From: Larsenimonas rhizosphaerae
GTDB lineage: Bacteria > Pseudomonadota > Gammaproteobacteria > Pseudomonadales > Halomonadaceae
Assembly: GCF_023700005.1 (NCBI RefSeq)
Contig: NZ_JAMLJK010000001.1
Coordinates: 434,001 to 498,000, forward strand
Direction: 5' to 3'
Length of the DNA: 64,000 bases
A program made the translations under genes and the position numbers. Below the pieces are notes generated by a model, which saw only the letters and a list, made by a program, of their open reading frames with translations, did no database searches and was not told where the DNA came from. Every line of letters starts with the position of its first letter. Position 1 is the first letter of the stretch. Shown one piece after another: positions 1 through 7,746 of this stretch.

Positions 1-65
1 TGGAGATGGGCATGGTGACTCCCTGTGATGATGAATTTAAACGCGTATGATAGTCATTGTTAAAT

Positions 66-84
66 TATAATGATTCTCATGAAT
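66..84. promoter_or_regulatory. Fur-box-like site
   Basis: The 19-mer TATAATGATTCTCATGAAT matches the classical Fur consensus at about 13 of 19 positions by hand alignment. It lies beyond the terminator of the cbiM-like gene, so it most likely serves a leftward gene that starts outside the window. The core GATTCTCAT also occurs in front of the ftr operon near 8735-8743. The assignment is by inspection only. Confidence 0.45.
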
Positions 85-121
85 GATAAAGGGTTCCGGC
101 GTTGTTTTCATCCGAGGCACC

Positions 122-148
122 AAAAAAACGCCCGCAGTGGCGGGCGTT
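122..148 (-). terminator. Rho-independent terminator of the cbiM-like gene
   Basis: The arms ACGCCCGC and GCGGGCGT form a perfect 8-bp stem with a 4-base loop. Read on the minus strand, the stem is followed by a run of T residues. It lies about 30 bases after the stop codon of the cbiM-like gene, which makes that gene monocistronic. Confidence 0.85.
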
Positions 149-179
149 GTGTGAGAGGCAGGCACGGGCGTTTATGCCC

Positions 180-854
180 TCAGGCCGGATTGAGCAGCCG
201 TCGTGTAAACAGCGGGGTGGCAGACAGCCGGTGCAGGCGTTTGGCCGTTGCCAGCACTCCGAGATCAATCAACGGCTCCACCAGGATGACTGACATGTAG
301 GCCACGCCGAAGCTCGCAATACTGGCCACGTGCTCGAGCCCCTGGCCGTATACGGCCCAGAAGGCTACCCAGGCTACGATGCCCCCCTGATAGGCCGTTG
401 AAAGCTTCAGCGCCTGGGTGTAAGTGAGCTCGGTGTAGCGCGTTCCCCTTGCAATGATACGTCCGGCCAGCACATGGATACCCCAGAGCGGTATCAATAG
501 CGTGGTGACGTTCATGCCGTACTGAGGCAGATCAAACGGAGCGAAAAGCAGCCCCTGCAGCAAAAGCCCCGCTGCCAGCCCAATGGCCGTCGGGCCTGCA
601 CCAAACAGCAGGAAAAGCGTAGAGCCCAGAATCAGGTGGACTTCCGATACTCCCACCGGATGGTGAGGCAGTACCTGAAAGAAGCCGAAGACCAGCAGGG
701 TAGCCAACAGGCTACGAGGCACCATGCCGATCAGTCCTCCATCACGGCTGATGGTCTGCCAGGCCATGCGTGCGGCGATGCCCAGCGCACCGGCGGCTGT
801 CGCATAACTGAGCATCAGTTTGGCGCCGGTCACTACACCGGGTTCGATATGCAT
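180..854 (-). CDS. CbiM/NikM-like energy-coupling-factor transporter membrane component (orphan)
   Basis: This is a 224-residue, strongly hydrophobic protein with several predicted membrane segments. It resembles the CbiM/NikM substrate-binding components of cobalt and nickel ECF transporters. The N-terminus MHIEPGVV keeps the conserved His2, which helps bind metal in this family. A second candidate ligand, His73, sits in GVSEVHLILG, just after His64-His65. The start was chosen at 854 because AAGGAG lies 7 bases upstream and the metal-binding N-terminus begins there; longer upstream frames run into the riboswitch. No CbiN, CbiQ or CbiO partner is visible nearby, and a terminator follows directly. 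Regulation by the upstream cobalamin riboswitch supports cobalt uptake for B12 synthesis. Cobalt versus nickel preference is inferred. Confidence 0.82.
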   Translation of the reverse strand: MHIEPGVVTGAKLMLSYATAAGALGIAARMAWQTISRDGGLIGMVPRSLLATLLVFGFFQVLPHHPVGVSEVHLILGSTLFLLFGAGPTAIGLAAGLLLQGLLFAPFDLPQYGMNVTTLLIPLWGIHVLAGRIIARGTRYTELTYTQALKLSTAYQGGIVAWVAFWAVYGQGLEHVASIASFGVAYMSVILVEPLIDLGVLATAKRLHRLSATPLFTRRLLNPA

Positions 855-867
855 ATCATCTCCTTGT

Positions 868-884
868 CTGCACCCACCGTGCAG
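868..884 (-). promoter_or_regulatory. Expression-platform hairpin of the cobalamin riboswitch
   Basis: On the minus strand CTGCAC-GGTGG-GTGCAG forms a perfect 6-bp hairpin just before the ribosome binding site of the cbiM-like gene. The loop GGTGG is complementary to CCACC in the 3' strand of the riboswitch closing stem. Aptamer folding could therefore compete or kiss with this hairpin and control translation. The mechanism is inferred. Confidence 0.5.
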
Positions 885-895
885 TCGTGTGGTCA

Positions 896-1056
896 GGTGG
901 TTATCCGGCAGGTTTCCTGGCTTGTGCGTCCTGGCCCGTTTCATCCTTCCCGACCTGTGCGCCAGTGGGTACATGAAAGGGCTCGTCACTTACAGTTGCG
1001 GGGGCAGCCACGGTCTTTCACCGCGTTCCCTTTTCAGTTCAACGGGCTGAACCACC
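896..1056 (-). promoter_or_regulatory. Cobalamin (B12) riboswitch
   Basis: Read on the minus strand, this region carries the hallmark cobalamin aptamer elements in order. These are GAAAAGGGAACGCGGTG, then GCTGCCCCCGCAACTGTAAG (the B12 box), then CCCACTGG, GGTCGGGAAGG and AAGCCAGGAAACCTGCC. The ends pair through GGTGGTT (1050-1056) and AACCACC (896-902), giving a closed P1 stem. It lies 41 bases upstream of the cbiM-like start codon. Cobalamin binding is expected to shut expression of the downstream metal transporter. Confidence 0.95.
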
Positions 1057-1148
1057 GGATGAACCAGAGCATACGTGCATCGGTCAGGATGAGCACGCCT
1101 GTTGATACCCGGGTGATTCCGGTAATGATTGATGTCAGGAAAATGCTG

Positions 1149-1174
1149 CGCTGCCGAGCCTCGACGCGGCAGCG
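1149..1174 (-). terminator. Probable terminator of the sugar-oxidation pair
   Basis: CGCTGCCG and CGGCAGCG pair perfectly around a 10-base loop, 20 bases after the SMP-30 gene stop. On the minus strand a short T-rich stretch (CATTTTCC) follows after a few bases, so the terminator is plausible but not strong. Confidence 0.5.
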
Positions 1175-1193
1175 AACCGGAGGGCCGTACCGG

Positions 1194-2063
1194 TCAGTAG
1201 GCCCTGAAGCGGTAATCCTCAAGCCCGGCGGTGTCGACCGGCATGGAAAAGAGCGAGCCGGACAGCGGCGCCTGCTGCAGGGCCTCGTCACTCATGTGCT
1301 GCCGTGCGGTGGTCACAAACAGCGTGCGGCGGTCTTTGCCGCCGAACGCCACTTTGGTGGGTTGCGGTACCGGCAGGGGGTGGTGGGACAGCAGCTCGCC
1401 TTCCGGCGACAGTTCGATCACGGCACTGCCGGCATACAGGGCACACCAGTAGTGGCCGTTCCGGTCGACCGCGGCGCCATCCGGGTAGCCTTCAATGCCC
1501 AGGGTATCGAGGTCCACCCAGTGCGTTGCCGGGCCAATCCTGCCGGTATCAAGGTCAAAGGCGTGGCGGTCAATGCGTCGATGAGGTGAGTCTGCATGGT
1601 ACAGCCAGCGCTGGTCCGGGCTGAACGCAAGGCCGTTGGCAATGGTGATGCCCTCAAGGTGCTGTTCAATGCTCTGCTGGTAGCTGAACAGGGCGCCGAC
1701 GGGGTCGGACTCACCATCATGCTTGGTACCGACCCAGAAACGTCCGCGCGCATCACAACGCCCGTCATTGCACCAGCTCACGTTCGAGTCCTGCGGACCA
1801 TCAACGAGGCAGTGCTGTTTCCGGCCCTCGGCATCCAGCCGCCAGAGCCCTGAGCGGGTGGCAGCCACAAAGCCGCCATCGTCGTGCAGGGCAACGCAGG
1901 CCAGGGGTTCGTCAATGGTGATGTAGTCGGGCGCCGACTCGCCCGGGTCAAGCCAGTACAGCCGACCTTCCCGAATATCCACCCAGTAAAGTCGAGCCGT
2001 AGCATCGTCCCAGAACACGCCTTCGCCCAGCGTCATGGTCAATCGACAGTGCAGCGTCAACAT
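1194..2063 (-). CDS. SMP-30/gluconolactonase family sugar lactonase
   Basis: A 289-residue protein of the SMP-30/gluconolactonase/LRE beta-propeller family, which hydrolyses aldonolactones with a bound divalent metal. GEGVFW at residues 13-18 supplies the conserved metal-binding Glu. SWCNDGRCDARGRFWVGT near residues 97-113 is the family signature with the conserved Asn-Asp. A later TIANGLAFSPD segment carries the second Asn. The start at 2063 has AGGGAG upstream. It lies 27 bases downstream of an aldose dehydrogenase gene on the same strand, so the pair probably oxidises a sugar to its lactone and then opens it. The exact sugar (galactose, arabinose or a relative) cannot be read from the sequence. 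Confidence 0.88.
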   Translation of the reverse strand: MLTLHCRLTMTLGEGVFWDDATARLYWVDIREGRLYWLDPGESAPDYITIDEPLACVALHDDGGFVAATRSGLWRLDAEGRKQHCLVDGPQDSNVSWCNDGRCDARGRFWVGTKHDGESDPVGALFSYQQSIEQHLEGITIANGLAFSPDQRWLYHADSPHRRIDRHAFDLDTGRIGPATHWVDLDTLGIEGYPDGAAVDRNGHYWCALYAGSAVIELSPEGELLSHHPLPVPQPTKVAFGGKDRRTLFVTTARQHMSDEALQQAPLSGSLFSMPVDTAGLEDYRFRAY

Positions 2064-2090
2064 GGTGAACTCCCTTGTTCGGCGAATGAT

Positions 2091-3020
2091 CTAGTCGTGA
2101 AAGGCATCAACGATCACGCGCTCGCCCATCATGAAGGCATCGGCCACATGGCGGAACGGGCGAATGTCCACATCGCACATGCCGGCACGGATCAGCTCGG
2201 CGAAGTGACGATACAGCCCGACATATTCAACGTCGTCACCATCAAGTACCAGCTCGTCATCGATGAACAGCTTGCTGCCCCCTTCATCCAGCACCAGTGT
2301 GCCATCGCGAGTCTCCACCGTGATGCGCCATGTCTGAGGGCCGGTCTGGCGCCAGTCAAGGTCGGCATGGATCGGTGTGTCGTTGGCGTCGGTGAAATCG
2401 AGGGTGGCGCCAATCGGGGCCTGATGGTTTTCAGGGACTTCAAGTCGCGCCCTGGTCAGGAAGAAATCCATCGGCAGGATGTGGGTCACGATCGACAGGG
2501 CATTGATGCCCGGGTCAAACACGCCCAGCCCACCGGGCTGCCAGATCCATTCCTGGCCGGGGTGCCAGGTCCGCACATCTTCACGCCATTGAATATCGAC
2601 ACGGGTGATGCTGCGGCCGACAAGCCATTCGCGTGCCTGAGCGACACCGGCGGCTTCGCGGGCATGCCAGCTGGCATACAGGGTGACGCCTGCCTGATGA
2701 GCGCGACGATACAGGTCTTCGACTTCGCTCAGTGTGACACCGGGCGGTTTTTCCAAAAAGACATGGCGACCGGCCTCTATGGCGCGCCGCGCCTGGCCAT
2801 AGCGCACCTGGGGCGGTGTGCACAGGGAGATGGCCTGCAGTTCGTCATTGCCGGCGAGCATCTCGTCCAGATCATTGAAGGTGGTGATGCCGTCAAGCGT
2901 GGCGTTGCGGCTGGCACCGGCGACCAGGGTAAATTCGTCGCAATGGGCGAGGGCGGGAATATGCTGGTCACGGGCAATCTTGCCGATCCCGACGAGGCCG
3001 ATGCGTATGGGCGCTGACAT
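2091..3020 (-). CDS. Gfo/Idh/MocA family aldose 1-dehydrogenase (D-galactose/L-arabinose dehydrogenase-like)
   Basis: A 309-residue NAD(P)-dependent oxidoreductase. GLVGIGKIA at residues 8-16 is the Rossmann dinucleotide loop, and EKPPG at 90-94 carries the conserved Lys of the Gfo/Idh/MocA family. KIARDQHIPA, CTPPQ, WHAREAAGVA and REDVRTWHPGQEWIW strongly resemble Pseudomonas D-galactose 1-dehydrogenase as I remember it. The likely reaction is aldose to aldonolactone, feeding the SMP-30 lactonase behind it. The start has AGGAGA upstream. No kinase, aldolase or dehydratase of a full sugar pathway is adjacent. The substrate assignment is by family resemblance. Confidence 0.85.
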   Translation of the reverse strand: MSAPIRIGLVGIGKIARDQHIPALAHCDEFTLVAGASRNATLDGITTFNDLDEMLAGNDELQAISLCTPPQVRYGQARRAIEAGRHVFLEKPPGVTLSEVEDLYRRAHQAGVTLYASWHAREAAGVAQAREWLVGRSITRVDIQWREDVRTWHPGQEWIWQPGGLGVFDPGINALSIVTHILPMDFFLTRARLEVPENHQAPIGATLDFTDANDTPIHADLDWRQTGPQTWRITVETRDGTLVLDEGGSKLFIDDELVLDGDDVEYVGLYRHFAELIRAGMCDVDIRPFRHVADAFMMGERVIVDAFHD

Positions 3021-3083
3021 GAAGCTATCTCCTGGCTGATTGGGGCGCCTCGATAGAGTAGCGGCTTAAGCAGGCCTGCACAC

Positions 3084-3109
3084 ACAACGTTAGTCTATAG
3101 AGACGTTGT
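3084..3109. promoter_or_regulatory. Candidate operator palindrome upstream of the aldose dehydrogenase
   Basis: ACAACGT (3084-3090) and ACGTTGT (3103-3109) form an interrupted inverted repeat with a 12-base spacer, about 65 bases upstream of the dehydrogenase start. Size and location fit a dimeric repressor site, but no regulator gene is adjacent. Confidence 0.35.
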
Positions 3110-3152
3110 ATGTGCCTGTTACGCGGGCAGGATTATCGCCTGCCCCGGGTCG

Positions 3153-3509
3153 TCAGTCGGTGGAGTAGCGAGTGCCGCCGGAGGCACTCTGACCTTCGGG
3201 GCAGGGGCGATCGGTGGTTGATAGGGTGCGTCCGCCGGACCCTTCGCAGATGGTGCTCCTGTTGGGCGTTCCGTCGTAATCCTCGAGGTGGTAGTTGTCC
3301 GGCACGTAGTTGGATCGCCAGTGTTCCGTGTCGGGGGCGATGAGTACATTGGCCTCGATGTGTGGGCGCCTGTCGCGCTCATGATGCGCTGACTGTCCCT
3401 GGTTCGAGATGCTGTGCTGCCGTTCGATAATGACCGTCTCGGCCATGCTCGGCAGGGCCGGGCCGAATGTCAGGGCCGCGACCAGCAGGCGGCAGGGAAA
3501 ATGGCGCAT
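3153..3509 (-). CDS. Small secreted protein of unknown function
   Basis: A 118-residue protein with a typical Sec signal peptide: basic MRHFPCR, a hydrophobic stretch, and a probable cleavage after SMA near residue 22. The mature part is short, polar and rich in His, Asp, Arg and Gly. It holds two cysteines (ICEG and RPCPEG), which could form one disulfide in the periplasm. A good ribosome site (AAGGAG) precedes the start at 3509. It sits about 98 bases downstream of the glycosyltransferase gene on the same strand. I do not recognise a family. The reading frame, signal peptide and ribosome site support a real gene. Confidence 0.6.
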   Translation of the reverse strand: MRHFPCRLLVAALTFGPALPSMAETVIIERQHSISNQGQSAHHERDRRPHIEANVLIAPDTEHWRSNYVPDNYHLEDYDGTPNRSTICEGSGGRTLSTTDRPCPEGQSASGGTRYSTD

Positions 3510-3607
3510 GAACTCACTCCTTGAAGGTATCCCCTTGATATCGGCCGAACGCGCCTCGGGTACAGCCTTGTCCGCCGGGCCACGTTCCTGTTGCCCGGCG
3601 CAGGGCG

Positions 3608-5344
3608 TTACGGGGGCGTCATCGCAAGCGGTGGTGCCGGAATGACACTCACCCCGTAGGATGAGGCGGGGCACGTCTCCAGCGCGGTGGCGGGTATCAG
3701 CGCCCAGTCATCTCCCCCGTGGGTCAGGCGATGTGATCGTGTGGGGTCGACGCACGGATGATCATCAAGTTCATGATAGTCCACCAGCATGAAGCGTGAG
3801 GTGGGGGCCTGGCGTATCCAGCCACTGAAGCGTTCGAACTCTTCATCACTGCCGGCATGGATGCCGGCAGTGACCACCGGCTGACGTGCTTCGAGCATGG
3901 CGGATTCATTGTTGGTGGACAGGGCCAGCGTACTCCGAGCGCCGGTCACGGCGACCACCTCACGCATCAGTGACGCTGCCGAGCGGGTCGTATCCATTTG
4001 GGGATACCCCACCAGTGACCAGCCCAGCCAGCACAGAAGTATCCACGGGGTGTACAGCATCAGCCCCTGCCTGGGGCGAATGAACAGCGCCAGACCCAGT
4101 GTCAGGGCGCCGGTCACGCCCCACCAGGCCCAGGGAGACAATCCTTCCTCGGCGGCCAGTCGGGTAAGTGAAGGCAGGCCGGCGGCGCCGAGCAGGCCCA
4201 CAAGCCCCAGCACCGCTCCTCCTGTCATGGCCAGCCACCAGCACAGCCGGTTGGGCCATGCGGCTCGTAACAGGCCGGGAAGCAGGGGAGCCAGTATCAG
4301 AATCAGCAGCGGCGCTGTCGGCGTCATGTAGACGCCGCGCTTGCCAGGGCTCATCGAGAAAAACAGCAGCATCAGGCCGAGCATCGACATCGGTAGCCAC
4401 ACTCGTGCATCAGCGCGTCGGATGCGGCGCCACAGGGAGGGTGCCACCCAGGGCAGGGTCAGGGTCCAGGGCAGCCAGGCCCAGGGCAGCACGTCAACAA
4501 TAAAGTACCAGGCAGGTTGCACATGAGCCCAGGAGTCGGCGTAGCGCTGGCCGGTCTGCTTGAACAGGATATTGTCGCGGTAGGCAGCGAGGGCCGGGTC
4601 CGGATGCAGCCAGGTGGTGTAGATCACCATCGGCACGACCCACAGTGAAAGCGTCAGAACCAGAAGGCCGAGGCCGCCGGCCAGCTCTTTTGCCTTCAAT
4701 GGGTGAGGCCGCCATGGCCCGGCGGGCCTTCGCCAGTGCAGCAAGGCCCAGGCGGGCAGCATCAACAGCGGGAGGAACCCGACCCCCTTGGTCATGATGC
4801 CAAGTCCCATGGCGATAAAGCCCGTATACCACCAGCGGCGAGCCGGCCCCAGCAGGGCATGACGCAGCAGCCCGTAAACGCCAAGGGTGATGAAGAAGGT
4901 CACGGTCATGTCGATCTGGGCGCTTTTGGCCTGCAGGGTAAACTGCGTCGTGATCAACAGGGCCATACCGGCCAGAAGGCCGATGCGCGCGCCATAAAGA
5001 CGACGGGCAAGGTCTGCCACCAGGGCCTGGGTACCCAGCCCGGCGAGCAGTGAGGGCAGCAGAAAGGCCTTCGGGCTGCCGGTAACAAGCTGTGCCAGCG
5101 CGACCAGCCAGAAGTACAGCGGGGGTTTGTCCGGGTACAGTTCTCCGGCGCGGTGCGGTATCAGCCACTGGCCGGTCGATAGCATTTCCCGAGCGATCAG
5201 AACGTAACGGGGTTCATCCGGTGACCAGGGATGGCGCAGCCCCAGTCCGGCGCCAAGCACCAGCAGGCTGATCAGACCAAGGCACCACCAGTGGAGGGGT
5301 GTGACGCGGGGGATATGAGCTCTGAAGGCCGGGCGGACAACCAT
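3608..5344 (-). CDS. ArnT/PMT-like membrane glycosyltransferase (GT39/GT83 type)
   Basis: A 578-residue polytopic membrane protein. After the first membrane segment, WSPDEPRYVLIAREM carries the acidic pair (about Asp43-Glu44) that is catalytic in GT-C enzymes. YPDKPPLYFWL near residue 70 is the next conserved loop of ArnT/PMT-like transferases. About ten further membrane segments follow, then a soluble C-terminal tail of roughly 130 residues. Such enzymes move a sugar from a polyprenyl-phosphate donor to lipid A or a protein on the periplasmic face. No arn operon or donor-synthesis gene is nearby, so acceptor and donor are unknown. It lies about 70 bases behind the ftr operon but is probably a separate unit. 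Confidence 0.82.
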   Translation of the reverse strand: MVVRPAFRAHIPRVTPLHWWCLGLISLLVLGAGLGLRHPWSPDEPRYVLIAREMLSTGQWLIPHRAGELYPDKPPLYFWLVALAQLVTGSPKAFLLPSLLAGLGTQALVADLARRLYGARIGLLAGMALLITTQFTLQAKSAQIDMTVTFFITLGVYGLLRHALLGPARRWWYTGFIAMGLGIMTKGVGFLPLLMLPAWALLHWRRPAGPWRPHPLKAKELAGGLGLLVLTLSLWVVPMVIYTTWLHPDPALAAYRDNILFKQTGQRYADSWAHVQPAWYFIVDVLPWAWLPWTLTLPWVAPSLWRRIRRADARVWLPMSMLGLMLLFFSMSPGKRGVYMTPTAPLLILILAPLLPGLLRAAWPNRLCWWLAMTGGAVLGLVGLLGAAGLPSLTRLAAEEGLSPWAWWGVTGALTLGLALFIRPRQGLMLYTPWILLCWLGWSLVGYPQMDTTRSAASLMREVVAVTGARSTLALSTNNESAMLEARQPVVTAGIHAGSDEEFERFSGWIRQAPTSRFMLVDYHELDDHPCVDPTRSHRLTHGGDDWALIPATALETCPASSYGVSVIPAPPLAMTPP

Positions 5345-5349
5345 GACCG

Positions 5350-5384
5350 GAATACCCTTGTGAACGTGGACATCAAGGGTATCC
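5350..5384. terminator. Hairpin between ftrD and the glycosyltransferase gene
   Basis: AATACCCTTG and CAAGGGTATC are complementary across a 13-base loop. The hairpin lies between the ftrD stop and the start of the next gene on the minus strand. There is no T tract, so it may be a weak terminator or a leader structure. Confidence 0.3.
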
Positions 5385-5413
5385 CGTCTGGCTTACGTGT
5401 TTATTAACGCAGG

Positions 5414-6826
5414 TTACCAGCCCCAGAACATCAGCCACCAGGCATACAGAATCACGCTGATCGTTACGCCCAGACCGGCCAGGGCGGCCAGCCGGGGCAG
5501 CAGGGCCTGACGATAGCGTCCCGTGATGCGATATCCCAGGTACAGGCTCCACAGGCTGCCGCCGGCGAGCAGCGCCGCTCTGAGGTCGTTGATCCAGTAA
5601 AGCGTCAGACCGTCGCCGCGCAACAGGGTGACGGTAGTGGCGGAGAGCCCTAGAAATACGCCCAGCCCGCCCAGCGGGATCAGTGCATGAGCCAGATGCC
5701 ACAGCCGCTGGGTAGACCAGCCGCCCAGCAGGCGATTGGCCAGACAAAGCGTCAGGCTCAGCACGCTGCCCATCACCAGCGCCGTGGCCAGGATATAGGT
5801 GATCAGCATGGCGCCATCGAGCAGATTGAACACGTCATTCTGCTCGGGGTAGTTGGTCAATATCCACCAGGGGGCGGTGGTGGTCAGCGGCCACATGATG
5901 TCGTGATTGACCAGCCAGACCGCGCAGGCCTGCTTGAGGCTCACAAACCAGGGGCTGGCCGACCAGTGGAAGGCGCCAATGGCCACGCCGAACAGCCCGA
6001 ACAGCAGCAGGATGAACTCTTCACGAGTCGCCCGTGTCGCGCTTTCCTGCACGATATCCTCGGACGAGGAACGAGCCTTCAGCGAAATGGCATTCTTGTG
6101 GCCGCTGCACTTGCCGCACATGTGACAGGCGCTGGCAGTCTGCAGCTGCTTGAGGGGCACCAGCGGCGGGCAGTGCACGCTTTCATGACGAATGGGCTGG
6201 CCGGCATGCTCCCGGTTGAATGCCGTCCAGGCGCGCTGGTCGGTACGAAAATGCACCGGGGCAAGCTTGGACAGCAGCATGAACACGCCGTTGACCGGGC
6301 ACAGATGACGGCACCAGACGCGGGTGCCACGCCCGTAGATCAGCCCGACAATGATGGCTGCTACGGTCGAGCCGCCCAGCACGGCCAGCGCCCCGGTAGG
6401 GTACTGGTAAACGCTGGCCATCTGACCGTACAGGGTGGTGCCCAGAAAGCCGACAAACGGCCAGCCCTGCCAGCGCAGCCATTTGGGGATGGCGCGGCCA
6501 AGGCCGACGCGGCTGGCCGCCTCGGTCAGTGTGCCTTCGGGGCAGAAAATACCGCACCATACCCGGCCCAGCAGCACCATGCTGATCAATACAAACGGCC
6601 ACCAGAGCCCCCAGAATACAAAGGCGGCAAGCACGGTCAGGTTGGTCAGGATGTGGTCCTGATAGTCAGGTAGCGGCAGCAGGGCGGGCACGATCAGCAG
6701 AAAGGCATACAGACCCACCACCACCCACTGGATCAGCTGGATGGGCCGCCGGTGACGGCGCATCCAGAGCCCCAGGGCGGCCAGTCGGTTGACCTTCGGT
6801 GGGGCCGCGCCGGCACATCCCCCCAT
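5414..6826 (-). CDS. ftrD: Polyferredoxin-type membrane 4Fe-4S protein of ferrous iron uptake (FtrD)
   Basis: A 470-residue membrane protein with three iron-sulfur cysteine clusters: WCGIFCPEG (Cys91, Cys95), WCRHLCPVNG (Cys172, Cys176) and CHMCGKC (Cys234, 237, 240). This is the NapH/CcoG-like pattern seen in FtrD, the fourth component of Bordetella/Brucella-type FtrABCD ferrous iron systems. There it is thought to pass electrons for the iron oxidation/reduction step at the permease. About eight membrane segments flank the clusters. Its start overlaps the ftrC stop (ATGA), indicating translational coupling. It is the last gene of the operon. Confidence 0.88.
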   Translation of the reverse strand: MGGCAGAAPPKVNRLAALGLWMRRHRRPIQLIQWVVVGLYAFLLIVPALLPLPDYQDHILTNLTVLAAFVFWGLWWPFVLISMVLLGRVWCGIFCPEGTLTEAASRVGLGRAIPKWLRWQGWPFVGFLGTTLYGQMASVYQYPTGALAVLGGSTVAAIIVGLIYGRGTRVWCRHLCPVNGVFMLLSKLAPVHFRTDQRAWTAFNREHAGQPIRHESVHCPPLVPLKQLQTASACHMCGKCSGHKNAISLKARSSSEDIVQESATRATREEFILLLFGLFGVAIGAFHWSASPWFVSLKQACAVWLVNHDIMWPLTTTAPWWILTNYPEQNDVFNLLDGAMLITYILATALVMGSVLSLTLCLANRLLGGWSTQRLWHLAHALIPLGGLGVFLGLSATTVTLLRGDGLTLYWINDLRAALLAGGSLWSLYLGYRITGRYRQALLPRLAALAGLGVTISVILYAWWLMFWGW

Positions 6827-7677
6827 CAGACGCCCCCCTGCGCAGCCACCTGCAGCCGCTGCTGGCGGCGCTTCTGCCAGGAGAGCAACCCGAGTACCGT
6901 AACCCAGTAAAGACCGAAGGCAATGACCATGGTTTCAGCCGGCCAGGCGCGATAGCCCGCGAAGGTGGCCAGCAACCCGCCGACGCCTGCGCTGTCGTCC
7001 AGCCAGGCGCTGGTATCCCATAGCGGGTCCATGCCGGTGGGCAGGGCGCCGAGGCCCATCAGCTTTTCAACGCCACTGATCAGCAGCGAGCAGGCCAGCA
7101 GTAACAGCAGGGTTTCGGTAATGCGGAAAAACCATTTCCACGAAAACACCCGTGAACCCAACTGCATGAGGAAAAAGGTCACCAGGGCCAGGCCGAACCC
7201 GCTGGCAGCGGCGCTGACAAAGCTCCACAGCCCGCCCATCTGAAGCTGGGCCATGCCCATGCCATACAGAAAGACCACCGTTTCGCTGCCTTCGCGGGCC
7301 ACCGCGATGGCCACCAGCACGGCAATGCCCCAGAAGCGGGTCTGCTGGACGGCGTTTTCAAGTCCCTCGTGCAGCTCGCGCTTCAGGTGCCGGGCGTGTA
7401 CCCGCATCCAGAGCACCATTTGTACGATCAGGGCGCAGGCAATCAGTACCATCGTTGCCTGAAAGATGTCCTGCGAGTCGCCCTGCAGCCAGCTGTCGGC
7501 CTGCATCAGCGCTGCACCGACAATACCGGCCAGCCCCAGCCCGGCCAGCACCCCCAGCCACAGATAGCGCAGCCCGATGCGCGAGTCGGCCTGCCTGAGC
7601 CAGGCGTACACGATACCGACGATCAGGATGGCCTCGACGCTTTCACGCCAGACAATGAATAGAACCTGCTCCCACAT
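6826..7677 (-). CDS. ftrC: FTR1-family high-affinity iron permease (FtrC)
   Basis: A 283-residue inner-membrane protein with about seven membrane segments. The two hallmark iron-binding motifs are RESVE (residues 11-15) and REGSE (128-132), both inside predicted helices as in yeast Ftr1 and EfeU. The ATG at 7677 was chosen because it places the first motif in the first helix. An upstream AAGGAG lies a rather long 11-13 bases away, and a TTG-started version ten residues longer is possible. The gene follows the P19 and cupredoxin genes and overlaps ftrD, so it is the iron channel of the system. Confidence 0.92.
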   Translation of the reverse strand: MWEQVLFIVWRESVEAILIVGIVYAWLRQADSRIGLRYLWLGVLAGLGLAGIVGAALMQADSWLQGDSQDIFQATMVLIACALIVQMVLWMRVHARHLKRELHEGLENAVQQTRFWGIAVLVAIAVAREGSETVVFLYGMGMAQLQMGGLWSFVSAAASGFGLALVTFFLMQLGSRVFSWKWFFRITETLLLLLACSLLISGVEKLMGLGALPTGMDPLWDTSAWLDDSAGVGGLLATFAGYRAWPAETMVIAFGLYWVTVLGLLSWQKRRQQRLQVAAQGGV

Positions 7678-7746
7678 GGTAAGGGATTCTCCTTCCGGCA
7701 CGGTCAATGGAAATCATGCGCACGTCTTCTTCACGCCGGTCGGCGC

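Noticed and set aside
3124-3147. Terminator behind the small secreted protein gene
   Set aside because: GGGCAGG and CCTGCCC pair well, but no T tract follows on the minus strand and the hairpin lies very close to the operator-like repeat; role undecided, so not listed as a terminator.
6826-7707. Longer FTR1 starting at TTG 7707
   Set aside because: It would add ten polar residues before the first iron-binding helix; the ATG at 7677 matches the family N-terminus better.
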